From the NCBI GenBank assembly GCA_033816765.1, contig CM066288.1, positions 4,712,001 through 4,776,000 on the forward strand: a DNA stretch of 64,000 nt. The letters are read 5' to 3'. The notes below the pieces were generated by a model. The model made no database searches, was not told where the DNA came from, and saw nothing but the letters and a program-made list of their open reading frames with translations. The stretch comes from Nothopassalora personata (taxonomy: Eukaryota > Ascomycota > Dothideomycetes > Mycosphaerellales > Mycosphaerellaceae). The position numbers were made by a program, and so were the translations under genes. Below, in pieces: positions 18,640-30,154 of the stretch (positions within the stretch are counted from its first letter, which is position 1; every line of letters begins with the position of its first letter).

Positions 18640-19140
18640 GTATTAGTAATAGTATAGGCCGGTATCTACGGTAAAGGTAAACGTACTAAATTAGTAGTAA
18701 TAAGGCGTAATCTAAACTCTCTAAGGAAAGGCTACTCTATAGTGCCCTACCTCGAAGTTCTTAACAAAGGACTACTTCTAATCTACTTAGACGACGATAT
18801 AAATAGGCTTATATTTATATAAGATAATACCCTAATATATAAGGCTCGAAAGGTATTACGTTAGTTTAAAGAACACGGCATAAACGTACTTATAGATTAG
18901 CCGCTATATAGCCCGGATCTTAACCTAATTAAGCGTAGAGTTCTTACTTAAGAAGTATGTATACGTTGTTAACCTACGCTTTAATAACATCTAAGGCGTA
19001 GAGTAGTAACGTAGGAAACTTAAGAGGATACTACCTATCGTATAGGTACGTATTCCTACGTATAGGGTACGTACGGTATTAGAGAGTATACTAAATAGGA
19101 TATAAGTAGTAATTACTATAGAGGGCTAGTATATAAAATA
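18640..19140 (+). pseudogene. RIP-mutated Tc1/mariner (DDE_3) transposase fragment
   Basis: Translation through stops gives DNTLIYKA (18823-18846) and, about 20 codons later, PLYSPDLNLIKRR (18901-18939). These are the characteristic second-Asp (DNAPIH-like) and third-acid (PPYSPDLNPIE-like) blocks of Tc1/mariner transposases. Flanking sequence is unreadable. Distinct from the pogo element at 3096-4961. Confidence 0.6.
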
Positions 19141-20160
19141 CTAACTAGATAGAAACATCCTAAAGTTATAGAATCTATTCTTAATATATATATCTACAAT
19201 TCCTAAAAGTATAGTTATCTATAGATTATTATATATCGCAATATACTAGTAAGAATAGGTTAGGTTATTTCTTAAAAGTTAGCTATGCTTAGTAAAGCCG
19301 GAGACTTTTACGTCGGAGTTGTAGTACGGTAAACGATATCTCCCGGCTAAACGGAGGAGCGTACTAACTAACCCGGCCGACGCACTTTACTAGCCGGCCT
19401 AAGATTAAGAAATAGGACGACTAAGCGGCGAGGTCTAAGATTAACTACTACCGACCCTACTTCGTTATAAGTATACGGTAGAAGATATATACCTTATATA
19501 GATATAGACCTTATATAGATATAGACCTTATATAAACATAAATCTTTCTTCTACTTAGGTGTTGTATTAAGTTCAAAGTAGAATAAAGACGTAAGTAAAG
19601 TATTAAGGACGGGTTAGATCTTAATGTTATATATAGTCTTCGGTCCGTTTTCGTAGATAATGTATAGCTCTAATATTATCTAAGGAGGATAATAGTGTTT
19701 AGTTATAGGCATAAGTTATAGGTATAAAATAACTACAGATAATTAAAGTAGCTTATAGACTATTAATAGTATAATAGCAACGCTATTTAGTTATTAAGTA
19801 TATACTATCTACTCGTATATAGTATACTAATAGCTTAAATAAACTCCTAGAATTATAGAGTAGTTATTAAACGCCCTAAGTATATATAATAAGATTTACT
19901 AGACCCGCTAACTTTAACCTATATATACTTATAAGAATCGTAGTTACTAATACTCTAGTATAGCTAAAGCGCTAACGGGCAAGATATATATTAGTAGGGG
20001 ATAAAATAGGTTAATACTCTAGCGTTCTCCTTAGGTAACCTTATATCGCGTAGCTACTAAACTTAGACTACAAAAACGAAAGACGTTACCGTGTAAGAAA
20101 TAAAGCAAGAATAATTAATATAGAGTTAAGAAAATCGTGCGATATTAGCTGGTTCTCACC
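19141..20160. repeat. RIP-degraded DNA, right block
   Basis: AT-rich, CpA/TpG-poor, CpG-retaining, no identifiable relic. Includes a short 17-bp tandem repeat (19491-19540, unit ACCTTATATAGATATAG). The island ends near 20160, where normal composition returns about 200 bp before the RDH54 stop. Confidence 0.65.
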
Positions 20161-20363
20161 GTTCGTCTTTTTATATCTAGCATATAACGTGCTAAGAAAT
20201 TGCCGCCTATCCCCGGCACTTTCTTTTGGGCGATGTACACTGGGCATCATGATAACTATGTTCATGCAGTTCGATATATATGGGATCCCGTGAGCGTGAG
20301 CTATGTACATATTACATTATTAGCTATCTCCTTCATCTCTCGTCATCGCTGTCATTGGATCAA

Positions 20364-23249
20364 TCACGAGCTGAGCTTCGTGAACACAAAGCCGACTCGT
20401 CGGCCGCCATCAAAAATCACTTTGCGCAGGGCATCGTCCTCTACTGCAACCTCAGCAATGCTCACACTAGACACGTCTCCTTCCTCATCGTCCTCGCCGG
20501 ATCCCATAGGACCAGGTCCGGCTCCTGTCTTTTGCTCTACCAGAGCTGTGTCAAAGTGCTTGTACTGCATCAAGCTCAGCATCTTGCCCTGCGTTACTGC
20601 ACGTCGGCTGCCATCAGGCCTATAGCCAGCTAATGCAGGATTCTTGAGCATGTCTGCTGCGGTGGACGTGATCTTCCGAGATTTGAAGACAATGTCGTCA
20701 TCATCACTATCGTCCATATGTATGACCTCTGGTGTCTCATCGCCAGCGAGGGTCGACAGATCGTTGCGACTTGAATCCTCTGCATCATCGTCCGGCCCGC
20801 GAACAGGCAAGCCCTTTCCTCCACATTGGCAGCCGAGCAGTCTGTGTGTCTGGCAATCGTCGCCTTCGTCCAATGTAAACAAATCTCGAAGTTCTGCCTG
20901 AGTGAAGCCACTGGCCGCTGACTTGCCGTCGACAATGGCATCCGCAAGTCCAGTCTTGCTGACCTGTCTCTGGAAGATCTTCTCGTCAAGAGCGCCTTGC
21001 GTCAGCAATCGGTAGATATGACATGGTCGTGTCTGTCCATCTCTGTGCACACGTGCCATCGCTTGAAGATCTGTAGATGGGTTCCAATCAAGGTCAAACA
21101 TGACCAGACGGGACGCACCGATCAAGTTGAGGCCAATGCCGCCTGCCTTGGCTGACAGTAGGAACACGAACGAGTTAGTTTTCGGAGATCGATTAAATCG
21201 ATCTACGAGATCTTGACGCTTGTTCTTCGGTGTGGTACCATCAAGACGAATGTACTTGTAGCTCATGGAGTCCAGGAGGTTTCCAAGGATATCCATTGTG
21301 GAAGTGTAGTTGCTGATGAGCACAACCTTCTCGTCTGTCGTCGAATTGATCTGGTGCAACAACTCATCTAGTACCTGCAACTTGCCACTCGCACCGGGCG
21401 ACTTAAATAGTCGAGGCGGGATGCCCTGAAGAAGTTCCGGCTTAGTGACCTCTTCCTCTGTAGCGCCGTTTGTCAAGAGCAGTTTGGGGCAGTTGCAAAC
21501 CTTCTTCAGCACGTTGATCAGCTCCAGAACAGCAGTTGGGGTGTTCATGGCGGCAACGAATGCTTGAGTGCCGACCATGGTGCGATAGATGTCTGCTTGC
21601 ACTTTGGTTGGTCGGCATAGCACAACGTACTCTGTCTTTGGTGGAAGATATTGGGACAGGATCTCGCTTGTGCGCCGCAGGATGAACATGCCAGTGCGAC
21701 TGACAAGCTCTTCGCTTCGTGCCTGTCCTTTCTCAATGTCGTTGTCGGAAGCCTCAGGTTGCCGCATCTTCAAGATGGGAGTTTCGAATTCTCGCTTGAA
21801 GGTCGAGTATTTGCTCATGACACTAGGGTTGACAAAGTCGACCATCTGGTAGAACTCTTCAAGGTCATTTTGAATTGGCGTGCCGGAGAGGATGACACGG
21901 CGCTGAGTCCCAATTTCCTTGATCGCTGCAGCAGCTTTGTTCTTCGCCGTCTTTAGTCGATGTCCCTCATCGCAGATGATCAGATCAATTTTGCACTCCT
22001 TCAGCTGATCCTTGACCTTGGTAAGCTTCTCGTAACCAATGATCATGACAGGGAAAGCGCTGCCTCTCTGTGTGAAAGGCGACAGGCTCGACTTTCCGTC
22101 GCCAGCCATGAACACACCACACCGGTAATCGCCCAACCACTTTCGGAACTCTTTCTGCCAATTCTTCATCAGTGTTACAGGACAGACTATGAGCGCCTTG
22201 GAAACGACCGGAAAGGCTTTGTGGATAGGGTTCTGCTTGAGGAGCGTCCAGATCAGAGTAATGGTCTGAAGAGTCTTGCCGAGGCCCATCTCATCGGCCA
22301 GGATCGCACCTTCACCATCGTAGTCTTTCATGCCCATGACACATTCGTACAAGAACGCCACGCCCTCTCGTTGATGCTTGCGTAGTTTCTGGGACAAGAT
22401 CGGATCAACCACGACATCCACGATCTGCGTTCCTTTAGGTACGCTGTTAGGTCTTCTCATGACCAGAGCGTTCTCAGCGTCGACGCTGAAGCGTGGTATA
22501 GGCACTTCGACGCTGATGTTACATGACTGGTAGTCTGCAGGTTTGACACTCTGGAAAGCCTTTTGGGTAGCAGCGCTTTTGTCGATGTTGTTCTTGACGT
22601 CCTTCTGAGTAGCAGCGATCTTGTTCTGTCTGTCTTGCTCCTTTTTGGTGACGTTCTTCACACCATTGATCGCGGCGAGAGACTGGGGCGGAGGAGAAGC
22701 ATTCCTGGCTCTACCAACGAAGGGTCGACCTGCCATGTAGTCCTGACGAGAGATCATAGCACCAATTTCAATCTCTTTGTTGCCAACAAAAGCTTCAGAC
22801 CCGACCATTAAAGGACCTTTGCACGCGGCTTCTCCCATCGGCTTGCCATCCTCGTTCTGCAGCTTCACACGACTACCTCGCACAGTAACGATGCCATCGC
22901 CTTCCCAAGTCTTGTGTTTCTTGCCAGTCGGTTTTCTCCAGGTGCACATGTAGTAGATGCATTGCTCGCCATCCTCTGCTTTCTTCTCTCCTTGAGATGG
23001 ACTCGCCGAGCCATTTGAATTCAAAGGATGGAGCGGCTTCCGTGGCTGTAATTTGACAAACTTCTTTGCTGTTGGTGGTGGAGGAAGCTTCTTAAGCACA
23101 TTTGCAGCTGCAGCTGTGACCTCTGCATTCACTTCATCCGCGTCTTCATCGTCGTGACTAATTCGACGTTTCTTTGCTGGCGGCGGTGCCGCAGGTAATC
23201 TGGACGCGCCCGTGGATGGTACACGGCTCGGCATCTTGAAAGGCTTCAT
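20364..23249 (-). CDS. RDH54: SNF2-family recombination ATPase, RAD54B/Rdh54-like
   Basis: 961 residues in one exon from the ATG giving MKPFKMPSR; the frame is open 19 codons further up, but RAD54B/Rdh54 proteins start with this short basic leader. An N-terminal domain with YYMCTWRKPTGKKHKTWEGDG (about 100-120) is the RAD54B/Rdh54 hallmark that separates it from RAD54 itself. The helicase core has Walker A DEMGLGKT (about 319-326), Walker B DEGHRLK, the GTPIQND block, and motif VI MARVHRDGQ. The enzyme is a double-stranded-DNA translocase that works with Rad51/Dmc1 in homologous recombination and removes them from duplex DNA. It borders the transposon island; its 3' end lies about 200 bp from RIP-degraded DNA, yet the gene is intact. 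Confidence 0.88.
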   Translation of the reverse strand: MKPFKMPSRVPSTGASRLPAAPPPAKKRRISHDDEDADEVNAEVTAAAANVLKKLPPPPTAKKFVKLQPRKPLHPLNSNGSASPSQGEKKAEDGEQCIYYMCTWRKPTGKKHKTWEGDGIVTVRGSRVKLQNEDGKPMGEAACKGPLMVGSEAFVGNKEIEIGAMISRQDYMAGRPFVGRARNASPPPQSLAAINGVKNVTKKEQDRQNKIAATQKDVKNNIDKSAATQKAFQSVKPADYQSCNISVEVPIPRFSVDAENALVMRRPNSVPKGTQIVDVVVDPILSQKLRKHQREGVAFLYECVMGMKDYDGEGAILADEMGLGKTLQTITLIWTLLKQNPIHKAFPVVSKALIVCPVTLMKNWQKEFRKWLGDYRCGVFMAGDGKSSLSPFTQRGSAFPVMIIGYEKLTKVKDQLKECKIDLIICDEGHRLKTAKNKAAAAIKEIGTQRRVILSGTPIQNDLEEFYQMVDFVNPSVMSKYSTFKREFETPILKMRQPEASDNDIEKGQARSEELVSRTGMFILRRTSEILSQYLPPKTEYVVLCRPTKVQADIYRTMVGTQAFVAAMNTPTAVLELINVLKKVCNCPKLLLTNGATEEEVTKPELLQGIPPRLFKSPGASGKLQVLDELLHQINSTTDEKVVLISNYTSTMDILGNLLDSMSYKYIRLDGTTPKNKRQDLVDRFNRSPKTNSFVFLLSAKAGGIGLNLIGASRLVMFDLDWNPSTDLQAMARVHRDGQTRPCHIYRLLTQGALDEKIFQRQVSKTGLADAIVDGKSAASGFTQAELRDLFTLDEGDDCQTHRLLGCQCGGKGLPVRGPDDDAEDSSRNDLSTLAGDETPEVIHMDDSDDDDIVFKSRKITSTAADMLKNPALAGYRPDGSRRAVTQGKMLSLMQYKHFDTALVEQKTGAGPGPMGSGEDDEEGDVSSVSIAEVAVEDDALRKVIFDGGRRVGFVFTKLSS

Positions 23250-23930
23250 CGTGATGCCGGCCTGTGGTGTGTTCGATGTGCATTGATGTCCTTGCCACTT
23301 TCGCAAGTTGGAAGACGCGACGCGTCGTGCGAATTGCTCGCCCTGTCACATGAGTTCGGCTCGGCATCGGCGTCCCGGTCTCGGGCCGTTTTTGCCTCTC
23401 ACCGACGCGGTCGAACTCCATACCCTCGCCCACACCACACATTTTGTGGCGTCCTATCAAGATACACATCATAGCACTGTAGTCAATATAACAGCCAATC
23501 GAACTAGCCGTATCGCCCACATCAATGCACGCTACTGGATACAACGCCACGGACTTGCCTTGTCTCCGAGTTCAGCCTCGGCATGGCCATGACCACGTAC
23601 CGCAATCACACAACAATGGACGTACAGCCCACCGCTGCTTGATAGCGGCTTTGTAGGGGCTTTCATGGTCATGTCATATCCACCCGCAACGCATTGAACA
23701 TTGCACCCTGAATCCGAAATTCGACCTGCCAAGCTCGGAGTCCGGCCTTTACTAGGCAAGAAGTTCGTCCGACCCAACTCTGCTGGTGCTTGTGGTATAT
23801 TCAGCAGCAAGCACGTCGCAAAACGATCTATAGCACTGCAAGGTACTGGAACGCGTTGCCCAAAGAGTTTCCACCTGGCTTGCAGTTGAGCACTGACGGA
23901 CCCAGCAAAAATTGACAGCCAAGGGCCGCC
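23250..23930. other. divergent intergenic region RDH54 / SDR
   Basis: 681 bp between two head-to-head starts, presumably carrying both promoters. Apart from the ACGCGT element near 23320 I see no clear motif. Small open frames here are unsupported. Confidence 0.5.
23320..23325. promoter_or_regulatory. MCB-like ACGCGT element upstream of RDH54
   Basis: Palindromic ACGCGT about 70 bp upstream of the chosen RDH54 start, in a GACGCGACGCGTCG context. MluI cell-cycle boxes of this sequence drive G1/S expression of replication and repair genes in yeasts. Use in this fungus is inference. Confidence 0.35.
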
Positions 23931-24937
23931 ATGACCTTCAACCCAGCTAACGACATCAAAGACCTGAGTGGCAGGGTGATACTGGTCACTGGAGGTGATT
24001 TCGTCGTGTTACAGTCTCCAGTGCAGGTGTTTGACACATCACAGGAAACGCAGGTCTCGGCGCCAGCAAAGTCAAGGCGCTCGCAGCCCACAACCCAGCA
24101 TGTATATACCTCTGCTGCCGAAAGATCGAATCAGGCCAAGCGGTCGTCGACTCAATCCACCAAACAATCCCCAAAGCCAACATACAAATCCTGCAACTCG
24201 ACCTCAACTCCTTTGATAGTGTGAAGAAATGCGCCGCAGAGTTCGATGCGAAGAGTGACCGTCTCGACATCCTCTTCCTTAACGCAGGCATTTCCGCCAC
24301 ATCTCCCAACCTCAGCAAGGAAGGCTACGAGCAACAGTTTGGTGTAAACCACATGGGCCATGCGCTCTTGACACAACTCCTAATGCCAAAGCTACTGGAA
24401 ACACACCGCCAAGCCGCCTCCGACGTCCGCATTATCGTAACATCCTCACTCGGCGGCCATCGCATCACGCCCAAGCAAGGTCTCGTCCTAGATCAAATGA
24501 AGACCAAAGGCGAGTCGCTAGCACCTATGGTCCGCTACGGTCATTCCAAGTTAGCAAACATGCTGTTCGCCCGAAAACTCTCTCAACTCTACCCATCCAT
24601 AACAACAACATCCTATCACCCTGGCACGGTCAAGACCGAAATCTGGGGCAAAGCAGACGGCGCCAAACTTCTGACCTTCCTCGTGTCACCATTGGTCTGG
24701 CTGACTGGTGTGGACGCCGATACTGGTGCTCAGACGGCGTTGTGGTTGGCGACGGCTGAAAAGGGAGAGATTGAGAATGGGAGATATTATGCGCCGAAGC
24801 CATGGGGGAAGCCGAAGGAGGGTAGTAAGTGGGCTACTGATCAGAAACAGACTGATGAATTGTGGGAGTGGACGAATGCCGAGCTGGCACAGCATGGTGG
24901 GCCGGGATGGCCGGTGGATGATGGCGTGAAGGTCTGA
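23931..24937 (+). CDS. short-chain dehydrogenase/reductase (retinol-dehydrogenase/WWOX-like)
   Basis: Exons 23931-23994 and 24045-24937, 318 residues. The intron (GTGATT...CACAG, 50 bp) is placed because its removal restores the Rossmann motif VTGGNAGLG, split between exons; nearer AGs break the frame or the motif. NADP-binding LFLNAG, catalytic Ser in VTSSLGG and YGHSK (Tyr and Lys) are all present, as is a PGTVKTEI block after the active site. A C-terminal Trp-rich tail follows. Classical SDRs of this type reduce carbonyls or oxidise alcohols with NADP(H). Substrate unknown. Confidence 0.88.
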
Positions 24938-25620
24938 GGCGTAGTGACGTGAAATCCGGCATTCTCGGTATTATTAGGTATGATCTTTGTACGGGCGTTC
25001 AGAGCGTGCTACATTCCAAGACTTGTGTCTAGCAAGCGCGACGAGACACGTCTGTTCTGTTTCGCAAATGGCATAGGTCAAGCCATGTCTCTCGCATGTC
25101 ATCTTCTGCCAAGCCGACAATAAAAACTGCAAGGAAATACCAACAGCAGCCCTGCGCGCAACAAACCAGCTTTTCAAATATCTTCGAGATACAATCATGG
25201 TCATTGGCTATCGAAATCCACCGTCCCAGCCGTGCAGGATACCCTGATGGTGTAGCGACAAGTGGTAAAGGCCGGTATTGGCTGTTCGTCATCTGCCACT
25301 ACTCAATGTACGTGGCATGACTCTCTTCACTCGACGCCGTCTGGTGCATCTCGTGCATCATGCACGATTGTACACCGCACCGAGGCGCGAAGGAGCCCTC
25401 GTCTAGCTGCATTGCAGCGGCAGAAGCTGTGCCGCATGCACGTCTGGTGATGGAGGGGTAGGGTTAGCCAATGGCGAGTAAATCATCGGAAGCACATGAT
25501 GGTGGTGCTTTGCCACGGCAAACGATCAGATGTCGCATTGCAGATGTGTGATCGCATGTCTGGGCTGCGTTGTGAGTTCTGTATTGTAAATGTTGATCTG
25601 TGCAGGGTCGCGAAGGTTGT
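24938..25620. other. convergent spacer SDR / DUF4202
   Basis: 683 bp between two convergent stops. Short open frames occur on both strands without recognisable content. No repeats or RNA gene seen. Confidence 0.45.
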
Positions 25621-26217
25621 TCAGCCGCCCACAGCTTTGCCCACCAGAGCTTTGCAGTCGTCGGTCATAGGGATCTGTAAGGCAAGGTCATGACCTTCTT
25701 CAGACATCTTCACCCACGTCTTCTTGAGGATGTTGACGATCTTCTCCTCGTCGTGCTTGTCCTTGAACTCATCGAACTGGTCGTCCAGGAAGACGAGACA
25801 GGCCACATCTTCAAGCACTTGCACTTCTTCCTCGCCTTGTTTCAGACCTTCTTTCTTGATCATCGACATGCACCGTTCTGTATCCAGTAGAGCATAGCCG
25901 CATCGATGCAAGATCTGGCCGACTCCCTCAGCCTGACGCTTCTTTAGGTGTGTCCTCCATGAATGGTAGCCGATCTTGGTCATCGGATACGAATCTCGTG
26001 GGACTTCCCAGCGACGGAAATGCTGACCGCAGATGGCGAGCTTGAGCACGTCAGATGCGCCAGCCTTGCGCTTTGTCAAGTACGACTCCATCTTCTGAGA
26101 GTAATGCGTTTCGTAGGGAAGCTCGGTGCCATCGCTCGTCGTGACCTTGTTGGGGTCCTCGTCGTGGGCGGCATAGATTCGCTTTCGTGCCTCTTCGAAG
26201 TTGGGCGTATGCGACAT
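25621..26217 (-). CDS. DUF4202-domain protein
   Basis: 198 residues, single exon, clean ATG. Nearly the whole protein is the DUF4202 domain, known from bacteria and fungi. Conserved blocks seen: AAHDEDPNKV near the N-terminus, AICGQHFRRWEVPR with YPMTKIGYHSWRT, and LEDVACLVFLDDQF followed by HDEEKIVNILKKTWVKMS. Conserved His, Arg and Asp residues suggest an enzyme or metal site, but no function is established that I know of. Bacterial homologues are sometimes annotated as glutamyl-tRNA synthetase-like, without good reason here. Confidence 0.85.
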   Translation of the reverse strand: MSHTPNFEEARKRIYAAHDEDPNKVTTSDGTELPYETHYSQKMESYLTKRKAGASDVLKLAICGQHFRRWEVPRDSYPMTKIGYHSWRTHLKKRQAEGVGQILHRCGYALLDTERCMSMIKKEGLKQGEEEVQVLEDVACLVFLDDQFDEFKDKHDEEKIVNILKKTWVKMSEEGHDLALQIPMTDDCKALVGKAVGG

Positions 26218-26894
26218 GATTGTATTGTACTTGAGCCTATGTCGATGCTCTCTCTCATCACGCTTTCTATACCCTATACGAACATAACCTGGCCTGGGTG
26301 GACGACGATAAGGCAGCTTGGGAAGGTACGATCTGACTACTCATTGGCCACACGGCTTTCGAGCCGACGGCCGACGGACGCTCGCGTATCCGCAGTAGCG
26401 TCGGCATACTGACGTACCAAACCTCTCAACCTCCGTTGCACAAGACTCTCTCCTCATCGCTTGTCGCGCTTGAAGAATAATACAAACAGCGCCGCGAATC
26501 TGGCTGGCAGCCTGGGACTGCTCGAGCTCTCGACGGAGAACCGCATACGAAACAATTGGCAGTGTGACAGCTGCAGCGACCCGCTGGCACCGCATCCCCA
26601 AGCGACTACGGCAAGTAGAAACTGATCGGAAGAAAAGGTACCTGGTCGTGTTGCCTCTATTGTGGGTAATAAGGCATTAGGCACTTTGCATAATGGAGTC
26701 ATCGGAAAGGTAAAGACTTACGTCGTATTGCAGCCCCCCAACTACCGCTGCATCGTTGCTTGCACATTCTTCGCTCTTTGTGCTTGGTTGTGCTTTGATG
26801 AGGCTCATTCTGCGGCTTCCATATGACTTGATCATTTCCTTTCCTACTACTGCCCCCGCCCATGACTTGACCATCAGAAACTGTGCCAGGCAAG
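26218..26894. other. divergent intergenic region DUF4202 / MFS transporter
   Basis: 677 bp between head-to-head starts; presumably both promoters. Several minus-strand open frames (26341-26970) have no start context, motif or composition that supports a gene. Confidence 0.45.
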
Positions 26895-28504
26895 ATGGGC
26901 TGCAAAAGCGAAGAGCATTCACCCTCGCCTCCCACGTCTCCTGCCAACGATAACTGCATGTCGACTTCATCTCTGGAGAAGAAGTCCTCCGGTATTCTCA
27001 CCTTCGAACCTAACGACAAGGCCAACCCACGGAACTGGAGCAACCAGAAGAAATGGCTCATCGCCGGCATATCACTACTCGGAACCTTCAATCTCCCTCT
27101 CAACGGAACTGGCATCACAATTGCCGTCGCCCAGATCACCGAGGAATTTAACATCCTGGACACAGCACACTTCACCAACAGCTACTGGATCGTCACCAGC
27201 TGGAGCGTCGGCGGCGCAGTTTTCGTCGTCTTCTTCCTCTCACTGCTTGAAGACATCGGCGTGCGGAGAGGCTACCATGCCTTTTACTTCTTCTTCCTCA
27301 TGATGATGGTCCCGCAAGCTGTGGCCACGAACTTCGCCACTCTGCTCGTTGCTCGATTCTTTTCTGGAGGCTGTGTAGCACTACTGGGCAACACGATCGG
27401 GAGTGTTATCCCGGACCTCTGGGAGAGCGAGAAAGAACGCAGCCTACCCGTTAGCATCTACATCGTACTTTATGTTGCAGATAGCACGGCTGGACCCGTC
27501 ATCTTCGCTGGCGTCGTGGAAGCCACAGACAATTGGCGATGGTGAGTCTTCAAGTCCGTACTTTCACTGCAACGATACTGACATCGGTCAGGGTTTTCTA
27601 TTCACAACTGATCATCTACTGCGCCTTCTTCCCCTTCTTCTTGTACTTCATCAAGGAGACCCGTGGGCACGTCATCCTACGGCGACGAGCAAAGAAGCTA
27701 CGCAAAGCCGGCACACTGGTCTGGACTCGAGAAGAGATTGACGCCGAATCTTTGCTCACGAGGGTCTGGACAGCTTTCTCCCGTCCGCTCTACCTCCTCG
27801 CAACCGAGCCAGTCCTGTTCGCCAGTACTCTATGGTCCGCCTTCTCCTTTGGCACGGTCTTCCTATTCACACAATCCGTCGAGCAGGTCTTCAAAGGCCT
27901 CTACCGCTGGACTGCCTACCAGTGTGGCTACGTTCAGGGAGCTGTGGTCATTGGCGAAATTCTCGGCTGGATGGTATCCCAGTACGGCACGAAGCTCTAC
28001 CTGAAGTCCGCAGAACGCAATAAGGAATGTCCAGGCACACCCATCCCCGAAGCACGTCTCTACGTCGCCATTCCCGGTTCATTCTTCGGCATCGCCGGCG
28101 GCATGTTCGTCTACGCCTGGACCTCATACCCTCAATTCCCATGGATCGCACCCGCCATCGGCCTATGCATGGTCGGCTTTGGGATCCAAATCGTCATCTC
28201 AGCTGTTGCAGACTATCTCACCGATGCTTACGCCGCATCTGGCTATACCGGCTCTGCTATCAGTGCAGTGGCCATGCTCGAGAATATCTTCGCTGCCTTT
28301 CTCCCTCTGGCGGAGGCCTCGATGTATACGAACCTGGGCTTCCAGTGGGCGTCTACTTTACTGGCGTTCCTGGGTCTGCTGGTCAGCTTTGCGCCGGTTG
28401 TGTTTGTGCTGTATGGGCCGAAGCTGAGGGAGAGGAGTCCGTTCATGCAGAGCGGTGGTGCGTTGAAGGAGAAGGAGGAGAAAGCTCAGCCATCTTCATC
28501 ATGA
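26895..28504 (+). CDS. MFS transporter, DHA1 drug/polyamine type
   Basis: Exons 26895-27541 and 27592-28504, 519 residues. The intron (GTGAGT...TCAG, 50 bp) splits a Trp codon in NWRWVFYSQL. The cytosolic N-terminus carries NPRNWSNQKKW, the lead-in typical of fungal DHA1 exporters (Tpo/Flr1/Qdr group). About 12 hydrophobic segments follow, with a motif-A-like LLEDIGVRRG loop between helices 2 and 3 and GGCVALLGNTIGSVIPDLW in helices 4-5. A long charged central loop (RRRAKKLRKAG) separates the halves. Likely a plasma-membrane proton antiporter exporting small molecules; substrate unknown. The next gene is convergent, 214 bp away. Confidence 0.88.
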
Positions 28505-28718
28505 TGATGCTGCCGATGCACCGCCAAGAGTCCTATGCTGCCATTATTAGCGAGCGATACTGATGAAGAGCGTTCTAGCGGAGCATTCGCCTTTTTATAG
28601 AGACACTCTCAGCTTTGGTCTGATGAGAAACGATACCACTATCTGCATGCACATGATACTCTCTCATCTGTCTCGTTCCCAACCTGCTCACTACCTACAC
28701 TTCTTCTCTCGCACTGTC

Positions 28719-29530
28719 CTACTCCGGCTTCCTCGGCTTCTTATCAGCCAGCACAGTCGCAAACATCGCCATCGCCTGCATGTTAACTTCGGCAGGCACA
28801 GGCTGATCCGGCTTCGCCAACTGACTCAACAACTTGAAGTAATTAATATAAAAACTCGGCGTACTCGTAAAGAAAATCTTCGCCTCTTCATCGAATGGAT
28901 TCGAGAAGGTATGCCTAGATAAAACTCATTAGCACTCCCATTCCCATTCCCATCCCCATAGCCATCAGATCCGTCAGGGGGAGTTTCGTCAAAGGCTCTT
29001 TTCCCCTCTGAAGACTCGTCAGGGGCCCGTCAGGGACCCGTCAGGACAAACGAGAACAAAACTCACGGCGCCCTTATCGGCACAACCACATACTCTCCCA
29101 CCCCCGCATCAACCACCTTCCGATCCTTCCCCTCCACACTCGGATCGCTGGTATCCGGGACATGAAAACGGACGTTCCCCTGCGTGATGTAGAACGTCTC
29201 GTCGTGCATTTCGTGCCAGTGGGGCGGCGGGCCGGGAGTCTTGGGTGGCATGGTGAGTTCGGCTACGCCGAGGCGGTGGTCTGCATGCTGTTAGGAGGGT
29301 TCGTTCGTGCGGGGAGAGAGGGAGGAGCGGTGGGTTTCACGCGGGGAGAGGGGAGGGGAGAAGAAGAAGGAGGAGGAAGAAGCAGCAGCAGCAGCAGCAG
29401 AAGGGTACAGACCTGTGTGAGAGCCATCTTCGAGGATCCGACAGGTAAGGGGCCCTAGTTTGAACGTCTCGCCGGATTGAATAGGGATGAACTCGATATC
29501 GACATTCGGGACGGAAACGAGGCCTGCCAT
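28719..29530 (-). CDS. small single-domain cupin
   Basis: Exons 29530-29413, 29280-29067 and 28914-28719, 175 residues. Introns are 29281-29412 (GTCTGT...GCAG) and 28915-29066 (GTGAGT...TAG). Splicing rebuilds a continuous cupin: GSHTDHRLGVAELTMPP, then motif 1 PHWHEMHDETFYITQG (two His and a Glu for metal), then a motif-2 segment ending VVPIRAPHTFSNPFDEEA. Fungal proteins of this kind resemble quercetinase/oxalate-type cupins, but the activity cannot be assigned. Intron 1 carries a GCA/GCT trinucleotide run (about 29378-29400) and intron 2 several CGTCAGGG words; both introns are longer than usual here. Confidence 0.82.
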
Positions 29531-30154
29531 TGTTGATGAGATAGGAAGCTGACGAGGCCGAATAAAGCCTTGGGTGTGGAAATACGAGAGAGGTGGGATG
29601 TGTCACTTTTCGATGGTTGAAGGTAGAGGTGAAGTATGTCTAAGAAATGTTACACATCAGCTAGCTCCGTGCCCTGAACGGTGAGGATGCCGACATTAAC
29701 ATAGTGGGGCCTGCCTGCATACATACATACATACATACATACATACATACAGCTTGCATCCTTTTCTGGAGTCATCACATGCATTGAATCCATCAAATTG
29801 TGATGCTTCTCTTCTCTGGCTGGGTTTCGATCAGAGTATGTGGCTATACTACTACTGGGATCTTCGGACTTGACGAACTGGTGCCGAGTCTCGGTGCCGA
29901 CATCACTGTTGTTGAACAAGAGGTCATGAAGGTTCGAGACGACACCAAGACAACCGGATACAAAGCATTGACTGTGCGCACATGGCTTCCAAGCGTCAAA
30001 GTTGCGACTCACGGGCTGTATCAATAGATGGAATGCGAGTTCTACCATCTGTACATAACAGTCTTTCTCTGTCTCAGTCGTTATATTTTTCTCAAATCGG
30101 GGGGGGGGGGGGGTATCGCTCTCTGCTTCCATCACAGTCACGCTACATGCTGAC
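29531..30154. other. spacer with microsatellites
   Basis: Between two minus-strand genes. Contains a CATA tetranucleotide run at 29718-29751 and a run of 15 G at 30099-30113, just beyond the oxysterol-binding protein stop. No gene recognised. Confidence 0.6.

Noticed and set aside
26341..26970. Overlapping minus-strand open frames between DUF4202 and the MFS gene
   Set aside because: They lie in a divergent promoter region, lack motifs and splice support.
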